Positions 63,852-64,000 of a DNA stretch of 64,000 nt are shown one piece after another. The notes beneath the pieces were generated by a model. That model was not told the origin of the DNA, did no database searches, and worked only from the letters and a program-made list of their open reading frames with translations. The DNA is from Odontocerum albicorne. Lineage: Eukaryota > Arthropoda > Insecta > Trichoptera > Odontoceridae. A program made the position numbers and the translations under genes. The stretch is from assembly GCA_949825065.1 (NCBI GenBank), contig OX463846.1:3181366-3245365 (forward strand). Direction: 5' to 3'. Each line of letters begins with the position of its first letter. Position 1 is the first letter of the stretch.

Positions 63852-64000
63852 ACAGGTAGTCGTCGACTTACGACCTATGCGACTTACGACTGTTCGGCAT
63901 TACAACCACAATCCGCGATTTGTATTATAAGCATTTTTAAGCCCTTCTGAAATGTCTACAAACAGGAAAATGTCAATTTTCTCAACCTTCCAAGAAGCAA
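63852..64000 (+). mobile_element. pogo/Tigger-like element, left end (cut by window)
   Basis: After TA (63850-63851) the sequence 'caggtagtcgtcgacttacg' starts, with repeated 'gacttacgac' units and a third variant 'ggcattacaac'. This is the terminal pattern of Tigger-like elements. The rest lies beyond the window. Confidence 0.55.

Overview
The window looks like transposon-dense, AT-rich intergenic DNA from an arthropod nuclear genome, most likely an insect. The evidence is the set of mobile elements: several mariner families with TA target duplications, TTAA-flanked piggyBac-like MITEs, Penelope-like elements with a GIY-YIG domain, several non-LTR (LINE) families, tRNA-derived SINEs, LTR retrotransposon pieces and two pogo/Tigger-type ends. 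I found no convincing host exon, tRNA gene, rRNA or bacterial-type feature. The species cannot be named from the sequence alone.

Layout. 0-10 kb: a repeat of unknown family, a Penelope-like locus (1.3-2.0 kb), a truncated mariner (2.3-3.3 kb), an LTR plus leader (4.9-5.5 kb), a deleted mariner (6.3-7.25 kb) and a tiny Penelope derivative inside a tandem duplication (7.4-8.1 kb). 10-20 kb: degraded LINE C-termini, a 649-bp TTAA MITE flanked by a 64-bp duplication (12.2-13.0 kb), inverted repeats (15.8 and 16.3 kb), a duplicated LINE 3' tail (17.4-18.25 kb) and a 51-bp tandem array. 20-30 kb: a MITE carrying a nested LTR fragment, a near-perfect 49-bp hairpin (23.5 kb), a small MITE (24.4 kb), a LINE C-terminal fragment (25.4 kb) between inverted repeats, another MITE, and a complete mariner with an intact 339-aa transposase (28.27-29.56 kb). 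30-42 kb: LINE 3' tails, a Penelope-like copy with flanking target duplication (30.6-31.3 kb), a 26-bp x 10 minisatellite (33.5 kb), a deleted mariner and two MITEs. 42-46.5 kb: a long LINE ORF with all reverse transcriptase motifs but lacking its 5' end, then a related LINE 3' fragment. 46.8-56.5 kb: mariner fragments including a 645-bp foldback, LINE fragments, a MITE inserted into a mariner end, SINEs, and an inverted partner of the 46-kb LINE fragment. 57-64 kb: several LINE C-terminal fragments, a 43-bp array, a SINE, a minus-strand LINE tail, and a pogo/Tigger end running off the window.

How the parts relate. Most elements are dead copies dependent on proteins made elsewhere. The 28.3-kb mariner is the only one that appears complete. 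TTAA MITEs would need a piggyBac-type transposase in trans, which is not present here. The SINE tail resembles the 3' tail of one LINE family in the window, suggesting a LINE-SINE partnership. Several nested insertions give relative ages: LTR into MITE at 20.9 kb, MITE into mariner at 50.9 kb, Penelope derivative into a tandem repeat at 7.5 kb, and a LINE 3' end abutting a mariner at 52.04 kb.
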